DNA of 25,087 nt from JARFPW01 sp035464655 (GTDB lineage: Bacteria > Gemmatimonadota > Gemmatimonadetes > Palauibacterales > Palauibacteraceae): contig DATHRZ010000002.1 in the NCBI GenBank assembly GCA_035464655.1, positions 1 through 25,087 on the forward strand, read 5' to 3'. Numbering within the stretch: position 1 is the first letter of the stretch; every line of letters starts with the position of its first letter. Shown one piece after another: positions 24,126 to 25,087 of this stretch. A program made the position numbers and the translations under genes. The notes below the pieces were generated by a model, which was not told where the DNA came from, ran no database searches, and saw nothing but the letters and a program-made list of their open reading frames with translations.

Positions 24126-25087
24126 CTAATTCAGCGATCGCCCCGCGACGAGACTGTCGGCGAGCTCCCGAGCCACCCCACGCAGCTCCGCCCCGCCCTC
24201 CAGACGACGGACCATTCTCGTCGCGAGGGTCCCACCCGACTCGATAGCCGCAAAGGCCGCTCCGAATTCACCGGGCTCGGGCATCAGTCGGGCGCGCAGC
24301 TCCGCCCAGAGGTCCCCTGCGTCGCGGGTACGCTCGTCGAACCCGAAGGCACGAAGCACCGCAGCCACCGCCACCGGCGCCCGCTCCGCCTCCCGCACCG
24401 CGGCCTCGTACAGCCCGACGAGGGCGCCGGTGGGTACGCGCTTCACCTCGTCGATCGGCGCCCAGCGCTCCTCGATCAACGCGGCGATCGAACGGCGCAC
24501 GAGCTCGGCGATCGCGACGTCGGCAGCCGGATGCTCCTGCACGTCGAGCACCCTGATCTCGATCGACCCCCGATCGAACCGGGCGATCGCACCGCGCGCG
24601 TTTGTCCACTCCGGGCGCAGCACGCCGTCGGGGTCGAAGGGGGCGACGTCGCGCGCGATCCGCGCGAGGATCTCGCGCTCGTAGCTCGCCCGGTCGTACA
24701 GGGGCTCGGGAATCACCCGCCCCGTGACAGAGGGAATCCGGCTACAGTTCTCCCGATACGCGGCGAGCCGGGAGTCGGCGATCCCGGTGCGCACGCCGTC
24801 GCGCACCGGTGAAGCCGCCGCCAGCGCGGGGAGCAACGGGAGGACGAGGCGCACGGCAGCGTGCAGCCGGCCGAACTCGTCGTCATCCCCGAACGGCAGG
24901 TTGATGTGCGAGCTTTGAAGGTTCGACCAGCCGTGACCCCGGCACGAGAAGATCGCATCCAGCCGCTCGTAGACAGGGCTGCACTCGTGCGCCCACAGCC
25001 GCGTCTCGGTCAGCGGGTCCATCCACGGGTGCATGGCGCCCGGCAGCAGTCGCGCCCCGAGGCTCTCCAGGCGTCGGTTCACGGCCT
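24126..25087 (-). CDS. Glutamate-cysteine ligase family 2 (GCS2) carboxylate-amine ligase, N-terminus beyond window
   Basis: About 320 residues of a GCS2-family enzyme, which uses ATP to join an amino or carboxylate substrate to an amine (gamma-glutamylcysteine formation in some members). Clear family blocks are LGARLLPGAMHPWMDP, SCRGHGWSNLQSSHINLPF, RLHAAVRLVLPLLPALAAASP, TGIADSRLAAYREN, NARGAIARFDRGSIEIRVL and DVQEHPAADVAIAE. A GTG at 25082 lies in frame, but the family has a further N-terminal part with the metal-binding and ATP-binding residues, and the frame stays open to the edge. The gene therefore starts outside the window. The true substrate of such uncharacterised GCS2 members is usually unknown. 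Confidence 0.9.
   Translation of the reverse strand, partial: AVNRRLESLGARLLPGAMHPWMDPLTETRLWAHECSPVYERLDAIFSCRGHGWSNLQSSHINLPFGDDDEFGRLHAAVRLVLPLLPALAAASPVRDGVRTGIADSRLAAYRENCSRIPSVTGRVIPEPLYDRASYEREILARIARDVAPFDPDGVLRPEWTNARGAIARFDRGSIEIRVLDVQEHPAADVAIAELVRRSIAALIEERWAPIDEVKRVPTGALVGLYEAAVREAERAPVAVAAVLRAFGFDERTRDAGDLWAELRARLMPEPGEFGAAFAAIESGGTLATRMVRRLEGGAELRGVARELADSLVAGRSLN

Noticed and set aside
1..25087. Mobile element, phage or CRISPR content
   Set aside because: No transposase, integrase, terminal inverted repeats, regularly spaced repeats or tRNA-linked attachment site was seen, and composition is even across the window.

Overview
The window is high-GC DNA packed with bacterial genes. 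I see no rRNA, tRNA, CRISPR array, insertion sequence or integration scar. The gene set suggests a Gram-negative, diderm heterotroph. It includes a kinase-less TPR membrane protein of a type common in Gemmatimonadota and relatives, a large DUF5117/DUF4953-type lipoprotein metalloprotease, an M19 dipeptidase, and tandem WYL regulators beside AddAB. A Gemmatimonadota-like source is an inference from gene content and composition, not a proven placement. No gene-free stretch reaches 300 bases; the largest are 1270-1499 and 17719-17951.

Layout. On the minus strand, reading from high to low coordinates, a seven-gene co-directional block runs from about 14390 to 1500: TPR membrane protein, SurA-like/DsbA-like thioredoxin lipoprotein, YpfJ-type zinc metallopeptidase, two overlapping WYL-domain regulators (PafB/PafC-like), addB and addA. 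A GC-rich hairpin follows addA, then a secreted M19 dipeptidase that runs off the left edge. Spacing from the thioredoxin gene to addA is tight: 22, 4, -8, about 45-63 and -8 nt. This suggests an operon that joins envelope quality-control genes, a PafBC-like regulator pair and the AddAB end-resection machine.

Diverging from the TPR gene on the plus strand is a 910-residue lipoprotein metalloprotease (14539-17271), convergent with mscL. Next, diverging from mscL, is a two-gene plus-strand module (17952-21529): a HEAT-repeat protein and an HD-GYP phosphodiesterase. They are joined by an ATGA overlap and share a paralogous N-terminal domain of about 130 residues with no function I can name. An orphan secreted protein follows (21639-22901). 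The right end holds an ExoX-like DEDDh exonuclease, a small two-helix membrane protein, and the C-terminal part of a GCS2-family carboxylate-amine ligase.

The two most notable points are: (1) the WYL-pair/AddAB cluster, in which AddB has lost both its Walker A motif and its iron-sulfur cysteines; and (2) the paired HEAT and HD-GYP proteins carrying one shared input-like domain.
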